Assembly: GCA_963675135.1 (NCBI GenBank)
Contig: OY776128.1
Location: forward strand, 72,422,670-72,486,669
Reading direction: 5' to 3'
DNA: 64,000 nt
From: Galeopsis tetrahit
Lineage: Eukaryota; Streptophyta; Magnoliopsida; Lamiales; Lamiaceae
Made by a program: the position numbers and the translations under genes. The notes beneath the pieces are model-generated. The model had not been told where the DNA came from. It did not search any database and was given only the letters and a program-made list of their open reading frames with translations. Position 1 is the stretch's first letter. Each line of letters opens with the position of its first letter. Shown piece after piece: positions 1 through 11,300 of the stretch.

Positions 1-171
1 TCTATGTTACCTTGCAGAATACCCTATAATTGTTTTAATGTATTGTACAATATGTTTTAATATATTGCCCAGTTCAATGCATTAAATCATTTTTATGTTT
101 TTAATCCATTAAAAATCTGTTTTTTTTTTCTTTATTGAAATTGATTGGGTTGTATATAATTATATATGCAG

Positions 172-1167
172 GTTCGTTACCCTGATCATGCAGGGGGGCT
201 ACTCATAGATAAAAAGATGTACACTCTTAAGCAAATGCACTGGCATTCTCCTTCTGAGCACAGGCTTGATGGAAAGCAGTATGTGCAATATGTCTCTTCT
301 TTCTATTTTTAGACACACACAAACACACTCACTGTGTGCACATGTTTCCATTTTCATATAGGTATGCAGCAGAGCTTCATCTGGTGCACATTGCCGAAGA
401 CGGGAGTGTGTCCGTAGTCGCAATTCTTTTTGACTACGGACGCCCCGACGCACTCCTGGCTAAGGTGAATTTCATATTAAAACGACTTGTCATTACTTTG
501 ATTTCTCGATCAAAAACGTTTATGAGAACTTGGTTCACAAAACATTTAGTGATACTTCATAAGGTAAAAGGCGATACTTTGAAAAAAAGAGTTCACGTGA
601 ACCAGGTTCACAATAAATTTGTTAAATTTCTCATTGATCAATAAATTTATTTCTCGATTTATAGATGCAAGAAAAGTTAAACGAACTTGCAAAGGAGGTA
701 AAACTTCACGAGGAGTATCCGATTTCGATCGGGACGTTCCATCCGACCGAAGTGAGGAAAAGATGCCACAAGTATTATAGATATATTGGCTCATTTACAA
801 CACCTCCTTGCACTCAAAATGTGGTTTGGAACATTCTTGCCAAGGTATATTATTATATATAGCCTAGCTACGTCTTTTTAATTTTTGCATCTTATTTTAA
901 AGGAAATAAAATTCTCATAATATGATAATTAAAAATCGAAAGAGACGATTACTCCTCGATCAACTCTATTCTTGATTGACGACGGGGTTATATATGTTGT
1001 AGGTGAGATCGGTATCGAGAGAGCAAGTACAGACCCTAAGGGCTCCCCTAGATGTGAGATGCAAGGCCAATGCAAGGCCATGCCAACCAATGAATGGACG
1101 ACACGTGGAGCTATACGACGAAGATGTCGTTGCTCCACGTCGTCATCATCACCACCTCAAACATTAA
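172..1167 (+). CDS. Alpha carbonic anhydrase, 3' part (5' exons lie before the window)
   Basis: Zinc enzyme interconverting CO2 and bicarbonate; plant alpha-type members are usually secreted or plastid-targeted. Four exons join in frame: 172-278, 362-464, 665-844 and 1003-1167, all with GT/AG borders, giving about 184 C-terminal residues. The first exon holds HWHSPSEH with two of the three zinc-ligand histidines and the second holds ELHLVH with the third. The third exon carries the family signature GSFTTPPCTQNVVW, which includes the Thr-Thr of the active-site wall. The signal peptide and the N-terminal QSPI-type region must be encoded upstream of base 1. The C-terminus is unusual: after ELYDEDVVAPRR it ends in four consecutive histidines and LKH. 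The family is certain; the exact paralogue is not. Confidence 0.93.
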
Positions 1168-1936
1168 TTGTTAGTGCAAAAGTGCCATGAGAACTTCGCT
1201 TCTATCTTTGTACTCCTCTAATTACATCATATATATCATCACTAGCTTGTTCAAAAGGACACATAAATTAATGAGAGTTGAGTTGCTAAATGGAGTGCTA
1301 ATTTATTGTTAAGGTTCTCTAATATTACACATGCTAATTGTTCCTTCTATTTCTCGAAGATAAATTCTTGTATGCACAAGTTGCATATCATACAACTGGT
1401 GCAATTATGTATATATTTTTTAATAGTATTAGTTATTTATATTAAATAATATTAATTGCATCTGTTGTACGCAATGCATGCATGCAACTGATGCACACAA
1501 GAATTGACTCCTCAAAACTCCTAAACGCAAACAAGTATAGTTAATAACTCAATAACGAATAGAAAGTAGTTAATTTGCGGGTAGCTTACTCAATCAAATA
1601 GGTCATTATCACCATAGATTCCACATAAATTGAATTTTTTTAACCCTAATTGCTAAGTGATTGGGTTCGATTATTCCAAAACAATTTTTTTGTACTTTTC
1701 ATTTACGACGAGTTTTTTATATAAGAAACCCAACATTCAATAATCAATTGTATTGAGATGGTAGTAACTTAATCAAGAATGTGTACAATTTTTTATTTTT
1801 ATTTTTATTTTGCCAGTATGTGGACTCCAAAACTTCTGTTCTGTATCAAATAGTGATATGCCGTATATTTTATTTCATGTAACAATACATATATGTTTGT
1901 GATACTTATTTAAAACCCGTTTTAAAATTACAATAA
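1168..1936. other. 3' flank of carbonic anhydrase, AT-rich spacer
   Basis: AT-rich 3' UTR and intergenic sequence. No coding exon, RNA gene or mobile-element end is recognisable. Confidence 0.6.
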
Positions 1937-2149
1937 TAATTAATAGGGCTGACTATTTAGTATTTACACCTCAAATCCGGCTTAGAACACACCCCACGAT
2001 TGATGCACCCTTCCCAAAATTAATTGTCAGGACAGATGCATCCCTCAAATTGTCTTAAATACCATTTTCTTTCAAAAAAACTATTTACTAAACACACACC
2101 CTCAAACCCTAATTTCTCCCCTTTCTCTTCCCCTTCCCATTTTTCTTTC

Positions 2150-2500
2150 ACTTGCCACGCCAACTGCCGACTACCGCCGGCTGCCGGCCCCCGCCGCCGC
2201 GGCCCTCTCCCTCTCTTCACCGGCGCGGCCCCCTCCCTCCGTCGCCACCACTACTCCCCATCCCCTCCCCTTCTCTTAAAAAAAAAAAAAAAAAAACTGC
2301 CCTTGCCAGCGGCCGCGGCCCCCTCCCTCTTCTCCTCTTTTTTTCTTTTTTTTTTATGCGATTTTTTCCGTCGCCCCCCACCCCTACCAACCCACCCGTC
2401 GCTAACGGCCAACTCACCCAATACGTCACTGTCGGCCTCCCACGCAAGACGCCGCCCTCCCAAACTCGATCTAGACGACGTCAGCTCCACCGTCGGCCTC
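2150..2500. other. GC-rich low-complexity cargo of the outer MULE
   Basis: A C-rich block (CCGCCGCCGCGG, CCCTCCCTC and similar) in otherwise AT-rich DNA. All frames give Pro/Ser/Arg-rich translations and no domain is recognisable. It could be a captured 5' UTR or exon piece, as in Pack-MULEs, but no parent gene is visible in this window. Confidence 0.4.
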
Positions 2501-2531
2501 CCCAGGTTTGATTTTTTTTTCCGATAATTAT

Positions 2532-2596
2532 AGGTCTACCAAATACACTCTCGTCGACAATTTTTTTTTGTCGACGAGAGTGTATTTGGTAGACCT
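2532..2596. repeat. Perfect 29-bp inverted repeat (hairpin)
   Basis: AGGTCTACCAAATACACTCT... at 2532-2560 is repeated as an exact reverse complement at 2568-2596, separated by a 7-nt T loop and followed by more T. It lies inside the outer MULE. A weaker inverted repeat (TTTCGATC / GATCGAAA) follows at about 2627-2646. A transcript would fold into a fully paired 29-bp stem. Confidence 0.9.
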
Positions 2597-2910
2597 TTTT
2601 TAATTTTTTTTATATATTTTTTCGATCGACACTGGTTGATCGAAATTTATAAAAAAAAGTTGTGATTTTTTTAATTTTTTTTTTTTTTAGTTTGAATGAT
2701 ATTGAATGTCGAAAGTTGTGTTGATGGTTGAGAATTTTTTTTTGAGTTACTTCTGCACAATGGTGAAGGTGTGCATTCAGTAAGGGTAGTTCATTTAGCA
2801 TGCAGCATATACTACTCCGAGTACAAGGGTATTTTTAAATTTTTTTTAAATTTATTATATTATTAAATTGGGTGGGGGTGTTTTCTAAGTCGGATGGGAG
2901 GTTTTAAATA

Positions 2911-3847
2911 GGGCGCGGCTAAAGGCAACCAAGGATCCTACGAGGACACTCACCAAAAAAAAAATATACCCTTCGTGTAAATTTTTAAAAAAAAATGAAA
3001 GATGAGTACACCCACCATTATATTAATCGAATAGCTTTTTCACACCACCCAAAATTCTTCCCCACCACCAACACTGTCCCCAAAATTCTTCCCCCACCAC
3101 CACTGCCCCCAAAAATCTTCCCTCACCACCACCATAACATCCAAATTCCAAAAGAAAACAACCGAAACAGAGGTAAAATGTTCGAAAAAAAAAAAATTTT
3201 AATGTGTTCGAAAATTTTAAGTGAACAAAGGTAAGATGTTCGAAATTTTTTACAAAACAAACTCAATATGTTCGAAAAAAATTCATAAACAATTTAAATT
3301 TGTCCGAAAAAAAATAAAAATGTTCGAAATTTTTGCCAAAACAAACCCTAATTGTTCGAAATTTTTAAAAACCCCAAATCTTACCTGAAACGAGACGAGC
3401 GACGGCGGCGGCGTTTTCTGGGGGAGGAGGGCGACGGCGTTTCTGGGGGAGAAGGGCTACGGCGGCCACGACGAACGAGGAAGGAGGGATGCGAGCGGCC
3501 GCGTCTCAGAGAGGAGGAGGGTGGCGGCGACCGCGTCTCAGAGAGGATGCGACGGCGGCCGCGTCTGAGAGAGGAGGCGACGGCAGCCGCGTCTGAGAGA
3601 GAAGGCGATGGCAGCCGCGTCTGAGAGAGGAGGCGATGACGGCGCTGCGGCGAGAGTGGAGGGGCGGAGGAAAAAGAGGAAGGAGGGTGGGTGTACTGAT
3701 TTTTTTGGAATGAAAAGTATAGAATTAGGGTTTTATGTAGGTTAAGGGTATATTGGGGATTTTCACGTGGGCGTCCTCATCCGTTTTGTGGGTGTCCTCA
3801 TCGCGTGGGTGTCCTCATAGGATCCTTGGGTGCCTTTAGCCGCGCCC
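2911..3847. mobile_element. Non-autonomous MULE-like element inserted in the outer MULE
   Basis: The ends are inverted copies over about 43 bp: GGGCGCGGCTAAAGGC at 2911 and GCCTTTAGCCGCGCCC ending at 3847. They include a shared AAGGATCCTA block and GAGGACAC repeats. An 8-bp direct duplication, TTTAAATA, flanks it at 2903-2910 and 3848-3855. The length is 937 bp. The terminal GGG and long repeat look Mutator-like, but 8 bp is also the hAT size, so the superfamily is uncertain. The centre (about 3386-3670) is a GC-rich purine block with a tandem motif (GAGAGAGGAGGCGACGGC type). No transposase is present. Confidence 0.78.
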
Positions 3848-4168
3848 TTTAAATAGTCAGCCCCTAATTAATATTCTGATACCGGGCTAGGCCCATTAGA
3901 ATTTAAGGCCAAGAGGCCCATTTATGAGACTAAGTATAGTGGTTCTTTTATAATTCCAAAACCATTATAGTAATTTTTATACTGTAATATAAATTATGGA
4001 ACTAGATATTATGCTAGCCAAATAAATATTTTTGGGCAACAAAAATAAGAGGATATTAGATGAATTTTTGTGTGAGATTTTTTCACCGATGAAACTCCAT
4101 TAAATCAAATAATTGATTCATTAGTAGAAATGAATTTATAATTTGTGTTATTTGCACATAATTTATTT

Positions 4169-4637
4169 GGGTTGGTCTGATATGGACTCGAGTGCATGTT
4201 GTGCACCCTAGTCCATGTTGCACTTTTCATTTTTACTGACTTACACTTTTTGGTAAATGGTATTGCACTTTTCAATTATTAAACTGTATAATACTCCCTC
4301 CGTCCGCCTATAAGTGTTATGTTACTTTTTGGCACATAGATTAAGAAAAGTGATTAAATAATAGATATAGTACAAGTGATGTGATTGAGAGAGGAGAGAG
4401 ATAGAGAGAAAAAGTAAGATATAAAGTGAAGGGTAAGAAAAGGTATGGGAAGCTTATAGGCGGACGGACCAAAATGGTAAAATGTGAAGCTTATAGGCGG
4501 ACGGAGGGAGTAATATTTTTAGTCATAGTGATTTACACTTTTTAGTAATATTGTGTTGTACTTTTCAGTTTAATAACATACACTTTTCTTTAGACTATGA
4601 TGCACAACATGCACTCGAGTGCATACTAGACTTTACC
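4169..4637. mobile_element. Fold-back MITE, copy 1 (interrupted by a Stowaway)
   Basis: One end begins GGGTTGGTCTGATATGGAC and the other finishes GCATACTAGACTTTACC. Both arms contain ACTCGAGTGCAT and then inverted copies of the TTGCACTTTTCA and CTTACACTTTTT modules, so the element is nearly palindromic. A perfect 9-bp duplication, AATTTATTT, lies at 4160-4168 and 4638-4646. An uninterrupted sibling lies at 30100-30347. The 9-bp duplication points to a Mutator-type mobilising transposase. Confidence 0.85.
4294..4510. mobile_element. Stowaway (Tc1/mariner) MITE inside the fold-back MITE
   Basis: Terminal CTCCCTCCGTCCGCCTATAA and its inverted copy, with TA duplications at 4292-4293 and 4511-4512. 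The sibling fold-back MITE at 30100 shows the empty site (AAACTGTATAATAATATTTT). Confidence 0.93.
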
Positions 4638-4867
4638 AATTTATTTAAGAACATATATTTTCAACTTGACTATAACGCGCAGAGTCAGTGACGGACCTAC
4701 ATAGGGCACAGGGGAGCCCATGGGCCCTCACTGATTTTTTACTTTTTATATATATATATACTTATTCCGTTTCGTGATTATTCGTACACTTTTTTATTGA
4801 GACGTCTCAAAGTTTTTTGCACACTTATAATACGTAAATAATCTACAAAATTAATACTCTTACTACA

Positions 4868-5180
4868 TTGGAGTATTTTATTTTCAAAATTGTCACTCAT
4901 TTTGGTTCACATTCTTCCTTACACCTCACTAAATTACATTTAAACCTCACTAAATCACCCAAAAATATACTCCCCTACATTAGTTTATTTTTAAAATTGT
5001 CACTCATTTTGGGTCCACATTCTTCCGTACACCTCACTAGATCACATTTAAACCGCACTAAATCAATCAAAATACTTCTCATTTATTTAACCTCACACCT
5101 CACTAAATTCCCTTTAAATCTCACTAAATCACTCAAAATACGTACTTCTCATTTTTTTGACCTCACACATCACTAAAAAT
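4868..5180. repeat. Imperfect tandem repeats of about 100 bp inside the hAT
   Basis: The motifs ATTGTCACTCATTTTGG, CACATTCTTCC and CACCTCACTAAATTACATTT recur in the same order two to three times. Divergence between copies indicates age. The open frame here is a by-product of the repeat. Confidence 0.7.
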
Positions 5181-5200
5181 TCACATTTCTTAAAAAGTTA

Positions 5201-5472
5201 CTCCCTCTGTCCCACAATTGTTTGCACTCTTTCCTTATTCATCCGTCCCACAATTGTTTGCACTTCCTAAAAATGAAACTTTTTCATAAACTCCACTCTC
5301 ACAAAATCCACATATTTACACAAAATGTCATTACTTTTACACCTATTCCAACCACTTTTTTTACTTTATTCATATAAGTTTACAAAATTACCCCTCAACT
5401 CTCCACTCATTACACATTTTTCTTAATAAGTGTGCCCACAAAGTGGTGCAAACACTTCCGGGACGGAGGGAG
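5201..5472. mobile_element. Stowaway MITE inside the hAT
   Basis: CTCCCTCTGTCCCACAATTG at the left and GGGACGGAGGGAG at the right, flanked by TA at 5199-5200 and 5473-5474. The length is 272 bp. Confidence 0.9.
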
Positions 5473-5784
5473 TACTTGTTAAGGTATACAATTCACCACA
5501 GAATAGGGGGTATATTTTAAGTTCTACATTTGTTGACTAATGTCTCAACGAGAAAGCACGTTAAATTTTAACACCGTTTCACTTGTTATGAGTTGAAACC
5601 GTTAAAATTAATTTTCTTTGAAATATAACAAAAGTCGTTAAATTTAAATTAATAAAATGAGGTCTATTGAAAATTTTATAATGATTTTTTGTTTAGATAT
5701 AAAATTTCATAATATTATTTTTTATTTATAGTAATGTAAATTGGGCCCCAATCCAAAAATTTTGGGTCCGTCACTGCGCAGAGT

Positions 5785-6572
5785 CATATACTTTTATGGA
5801 ATTTACTCAATTTATATATCCATTTCTTATTATAATATGAATATAAAATCGAGCATTGGATTGTACATATTTAAGAAAAATATGACATGATGAAAGTATG
5901 TTATGTAAGACAAAGTTGGTATCTCTTTATATATAAATGAGAAATCCGTGGGTTGATTCTCTCGACCGTCCTACTTTTCAATTAATTAAAACATTCAAAA
6001 TATGGAAATTGTTCGTTAAAATAGACTTTTCATTTGGATTAATTGTCATAATTATTCTTTTGTGTTGATTGATTCAAATTTTTTTTAAAGCAATATGTTG
6101 ATGACGATATATTCCAACTACTTGATTTACTACAAGTTTTAACAATTGATTGCAGATGGTGTCACCCCAACTTCCTTAACAATTCATCAATTATACACAT
6201 AATTCACCAATCAAAATTAATAATGCTATCGGTCTCATGACCCAAATTGGCATGGATTATTATATTTATTTGTCAAATTGTATTTCTATTTATAAATCAA
6301 TATATATATATTGATTTATTTTGAAAAATATATCATGCATCATCACTAATACTTATAAAAGAGTCATGACCAGTGGAGCCGACCTGTTTAAATCGAAAAA
6401 GAAAAAAAAAAATGGTTAGAGTTAGCTTTTCTTAATCCGTTTAAATCCATGTTGTTTTGGCTCTTAATTTTAAAATAAATTATATGATAATTTTACTAAT
6501 AATTAATTTTTAATAAGATGAGTTATAAGATCACATTTTGTTCATACATAAATAAAAATATTGACTATTAAA
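5785..6572. other. AT-rich spacer
   Basis: No coding, RNA or element signal recognised. Confidence 0.5.
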
Positions 6573-6574
6573 TA

Positions 6575-6867
6575 CCCCCTCCGTCCAATTTTATTATGCC
6601 CCTTCTTAGAACACGGGTTTTAATGAATATTAATTAGTTTATTCATAAAGTAGATAAATTGAGGGTATCATGGAGTATTGTGTGGTCCATTTGTAAATAA
6701 ATGATTGTTTTTTAATAAAGTGAATGGCAAAGTTGGTAAATAAGTGATGGTAGGAGGGTGAAGATAAAGTAATATGAATAGTATTGTTTCAAAAAAGGGT
6801 ATGTGCATAATAAAATTGAACAATCAAAAAAGGAAAGTGGGAATAATGAAATTGATCGGAGGGAGTA
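6575..6867. mobile_element. Stowaway MITE (Fe-A family, see 29657-29948)
   Basis: Starts CCCCCTCCGTCCAATTTTAT and ends GATCGGAGGGAG between TA dinucleotides (6573-6574, 6868-6869). Length (293 bp) and inner sequence match the copy at 29657-29948 in opposite orientation. Fe-A is a label used only in this annotation. Confidence 0.88.
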
Positions 6868-6869
6868 GT

Positions 6870-8283
6870 TGTTATCTATGCAATAATGCTTTTATAAAAA
6901 AAAATGATTGATGTGATTGAATTTAATCAATAACACATTAATTATATTATATATTATGTGTCTTTTAATTATATATGATAATTTTAAACTATATTGTGTT
7001 ATATTATAGATATTTTGGTACCGTTGGAATTTCATTTTCTAATTTGTAATAAGAAAAAAAAAATTGTAGTGAAGAGTAAGATTGATTGACTCTAATATTG
7101 TAGTGGGAGAAAAAAAATTCTTTAAAAATAGGCTTCAATTCCTAGAGTTCATAAATGTTTTATTACGTAGTTAAATATTAAAATTATGTGGGAAAATAAA
7201 AATATATCTAAATATAATGAAATACTTAATTTGATATATTTTTTTGTGCCTTTTTATTGTAAAAGTATTTTATTTTATTTTTTAGTTCAAAAAGTTATTT
7301 TAAGAGTTTTCTTTTAGTTTTGATTTAGTATTGTTCTACGAGGCATATTCTCCCTTCGGACCCTTCCAAGGAGTTGGTATCTCTTTAATTTAAGTAAATC
7401 AGTCGTCTCCCTTTTTAATAAGTTGATGATTTTTTATTCCCAAAGTCTACCAAATTTATTTAGTAAAATTTAAGTAAATCATTTTTAAGGCTTTCGAATT
7501 AATTTTATTATTCAAATATGATCTTATTAATTTATCATATGCATCATTTTGGATGGCATCTTAATTAAAAAGGTTAACGAACGAATTTCGTAATGCGTCA
7601 AGGAAATAGTTTTATTACTCAGTCTTATATGCATAGGACATACCGTGCAACTCAATTGAGTGCATTTTTAAATGATAATAGTTCTTATTAAAATTCACTT
7701 TTTTTGTTTATAATTAAATGATGTTTTAGTATTATATGATTGTACACAATTATATAATATTTTAACTTATTTTTTCTTTTAATCTGACCCTCGTTTTAAC
7801 ATTAGAAAATATTTATATATAATTTCTAACTTTTTTTCTTAATTAATTTCTTCCAATCTTAACTTTGGAGATGTGTGAAAGATAAATTTTTATAGTAAGC
7901 TAAAATAATGGGACATGGTAAGCAAATTATTTATTAGGCAAACTTATCAATATATATCCCTCTTAATTTCACAAAAAAAAATGGTTAAAATATCGTTTAT
8001 TTGTGAACGGTGTGAGTATTTAGTTGCACTCTACATTATTCTTCCACTTCTAAATACTTGTTGTTTTGAAGATTTTGTACAAAATAAAGAATCATAAATT
8101 TTAGACTAGTTTACCCTTCATCAAAATGGAAAAAGGGGAAATTTTCTAGACTTCCCTTAAAAATTTACATCATAATTATCATGGAAGAGAGAAGAAAATT
8201 ATATTAAAGGGAGATGGAAGAGAGAATAAAATTCAATTAATGGGAGATAGATTTAGAGATAAATTAAGAAGAATTGTGAAGAA

Positions 8284-8288
<5 letters not shown>
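6870..8288. other. AT-rich spacer
   Basis: No gene is supported. The 60-codon frame near 7915 is embedded in AT-rich sequence without codon or domain evidence. Confidence 0.5.

Positions 8289-8320
<32 letters not shown>
8289..8320. repeat. (TA)16 microsatellite
   Basis: Uninterrupted TA dinucleotides, followed by AT-rich sequence. Confidence 0.95.
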
Positions 8321-8323
<3 letters not shown>

Positions 8324-11300
8324 CATATTTGATCCCATTAATTATGGATCAATTAGTTTTTGGTCCCATGACATTTAGATTTAGTTTCACAAAATGTCTT
8401 ACAAACTTGGTCTTATACGAAATATTTGTTACAAACTTGATCACAAACAATACAAAAAATACAAAACTGGCTCTAAAACCGTCAAGTGGCCGTTAAATAA
8501 ATTAAACTGTCTCAAATCTTGCACACTTGATCCCACATAATCTCCAATCAGATACACTATGGGATCAAAAGTGAGAAAAAAATACTCATTAATTATTATT
8601 ATTATTAAAATTAATATAATAATTATATATTAATTAATATGAAATAAAACTTAAATAATAATTAATATTAATAAATATATAAAATCTAAACAAACTTTAT
8701 AATTCTCTAAATTTATAGTATAATTCTACCTATAAACTGAATATAAAATTTATATTATTTTAAAAAATTGACTATATACTAAAATACAAAAAATCATGGG
8801 TGTAGAAGTAAAAAAATTAATAATCGAGTAATTAATAGTCCTTCTAATAGCAATATTGAAATATGACAATTAATTTTTCTAGATTAGTGTAAATTGACAA
8901 CTAATTAAATTTTATATACTCCATTTTTACTTAGTTAACTGTTTGCACAAATTTTATGGAATCTAGTATTTTAATGTGTAGATATTAAGATAAAGAGTCG
9001 TAGGAAAAAAGAAATATTGAAGAGGTAGAAAAAGTATGGACGATAGGAAATTGAAAGTGGAGGGAGAGATAGTGGAGATGCTTGATAAAAATATTTTTTT
9101 TAGTAGAAAAAAATGAAAATTGGCTACTTAACAAGGGACAAAAAAAACTACGAAATGGATAAATCTATAAAGAACGGAGCATTGAAGAAAATATTAATTA
9201 ATATTTAATTATATATACATTATTATTATTATTATGTAGGAGTATTAAATTAATAGTTAATTATTATATTGACTTTAAAATTAATAGTTAATTAATGATT
9301 TTTTATTTTTTTTACACTTTTGGTCCATAAGATGACATATATCCTTTGGACCATTTTTGCGTGTGTAGACGGTAGTTAATCGAAAAAGTTAAGACTTTGC
9401 TCAAGTCTGTCAGTGCAATTAACGAAAAATGTGACGACGGGACCGAGCTTGCAAGATATACAGTATATTGTATACCTTTGAAACAAAAATCAACTTACTC
9501 ATGATTAATGAGATCAAACTGCAATATTCTCAAAAAATAAATAAAAAAATAGAAATAGTTTGGAACAAAACTTAAGCCCCAAATCTACAAATATTTTGAA
9601 ACGAAAAGAATATTAGTTTCTTCACTTAAAAGTATTAATTGTGTGTATAATTGCACCCTACAGCACACTTGTTTTTATTATGCTAATTAAAGACCTGGTC
9701 ATCATTAATTTTTGGGATTAAAGATTTTTCAGTTTAATAAGTACGTGTTGGATTGATTTTAAATTTGATTCACACGAATTATACATTTTAATTTTGATCC
9801 AATGCTTAAATTTTGAAAATGATAGGTCAATGCACATGTGAATTTTAATTTTAATTTTCATCTTTCTTTTTCTTTTTTTGTAATATGTGGCACTTTCTTT
9901 ACTTTCTATATTTTTATGTCAATTAAACATTTATTTATATTTATTAAATCAGAAAAATTGTGAATAATATTTAAATTACTATTTTTTTTAATCTAAATAT
10001 TATAATATTGATAAAATAAAATACCAAAAAATACATTCCTAAATCAATTAATTACTAGAAACATAATTTAACTTACCTAACTAATTATAAAAACTAAATT
10101 AATTTGAAAATCTGAAAATTATAATATTGATAAAATAAAATACAAATAAATTTATTTATTTCTAAATCAATTAATCACTAATTAACTTACCTAATTAATT
10201 ATTAAAACTCAATTAGTTTGTTTAATTAGAAAAAAACATCAATAACCACAAAATTAATTAACTTACTCAAATAAATTTTAATCAAAAATATGAATTGAAC
10301 TCATTATTTTCGTTTTTCAATCATGAGTGGGAATGTTTTTCCATGGTCTACTTCTCCCTTCCATGTTGTAATAGGAATGAAACTCATTATTTTCATTTTT
10401 CCCGTTCACGTGAATATGTCACTAAATAATAGATCAATACACGTGTGAATTTTAATTTTATTTTTTTCTTTTTTTATAATTTGTGGCATTTTTTTTACTT
10501 TTTAATTTTTTTATACCAATTAAACCCCTAATACTCTTGTTATAATATTTTTCCGTTCACATAAAATGTTTTTTTTAAGTTATTCACATAAAGATTAAAG
10601 TGTGTCTTTTTTTCTTTTTTGAAAAAAAATTCTCCATCACACCTATTATTTTATCTTTTTTCTGTTTTATCTATTTTATTCTTACTTGTGTACTTTATAA
10701 ATAAATAAACATTTTTTTTTTTTTTTAAAGTGCACTTTATGTTAACATTTAAAAATTACATAAGCACCTTTTTTTACTTTTTAAATTTTGTTTTGATCAG
10801 ACATTGAAGAAATGCAATATCGGACAACTATTGAAAATTGGACCAAAATGAGTCAAAACTTGTGGGTGAAAAGTAGTAGCAGTGGTAGAAACCGTTGAAC
10901 CGTCAACACTTTAAATATCAATCAATCAATAAACAAATTGCAAAGTCTTGCATGGAGGAGGGGAGGTTTTACAAGTTTTAGTGATATTAAGAAGAAATAA
11001 AAAAAAAAAAAAATCTGATTTGAATTTTCTTTTTTTCTACAAATAGAAATTAATTACTTAAGCATATTACTATAGAATATTAAACTCAGAAAATTAAGCT
11101 GATGGGATCGGCCTCTCAAGGTTAAACTTAAACCTTTAATAAAAATCTTAATAATTATACTCCGTACTTCATAATATATTGATTTCCACGACTTTCAATT
11201 CCTATTCTTATATAAATAATTAGAGAGTACAGTTTTTTTTTTTTCTTGAAACAAATAAAGTTTCTTGTTTTAGTTATAAGAAATTAAGAAGAGAGGGTAA

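Larger units (their letters stand above)
1946..3864. mobile_element. Non-autonomous Mutator-like element (outer member of a nested pair)
   Basis: The two ends are inverted copies: GGGCTGACTATTTA at the left and its complement at the right (TAAATAGTCAGCCCC). The similarity continues for about 45 bp (CCGGCTTAGAACACACCCC against CCGACTTAGAAAACACCCCC). The element is flanked by a 9-bp direct duplication, TAATTAATA, at 1937-1945 and 3865-3873, which is the Mutator size. There is no transposase. The interior holds a GC-rich, proline/arginine-coding low-complexity block (about 2150-2500) and a perfect hairpin. A second element (2911-3847) interrupts its right terminal repeat. Open frames inside (2024-2527 and others) are compositional and not credited as genes. 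Confidence 0.85.
4686..5776. mobile_element. Non-autonomous hAT element
   Basis: The ends CAGTGACGGACC and GGTCCGTCACTG are perfect 12-bp inverted repeats of hAT type, flanked by the 8-bp duplication CGCAGAGT at 4678-4685 and 5777-5784. The length is 1091 bp with no transposase. The interior contains imperfect tandem repeats and one Stowaway insertion. Confidence 0.92.

Noticed and set aside
2024..2527. 167- and 119-codon plus-strand frames rich in Pro/Ser
   Set aside because: They lie inside a MULE in C-rich low-complexity DNA; all frames are open because of composition and no domain is visible.
3352..3624. 90-codon Arg/Glu-rich frame
   Set aside because: Purine-rich tandem motif inside the inner MULE; compositional.
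8321..9430. Possible large element with 'TTGGTCC' ends
   Set aside because: Short GGTCC motifs at both sides could not be extended into an inverted repeat or flanked by a duplication.
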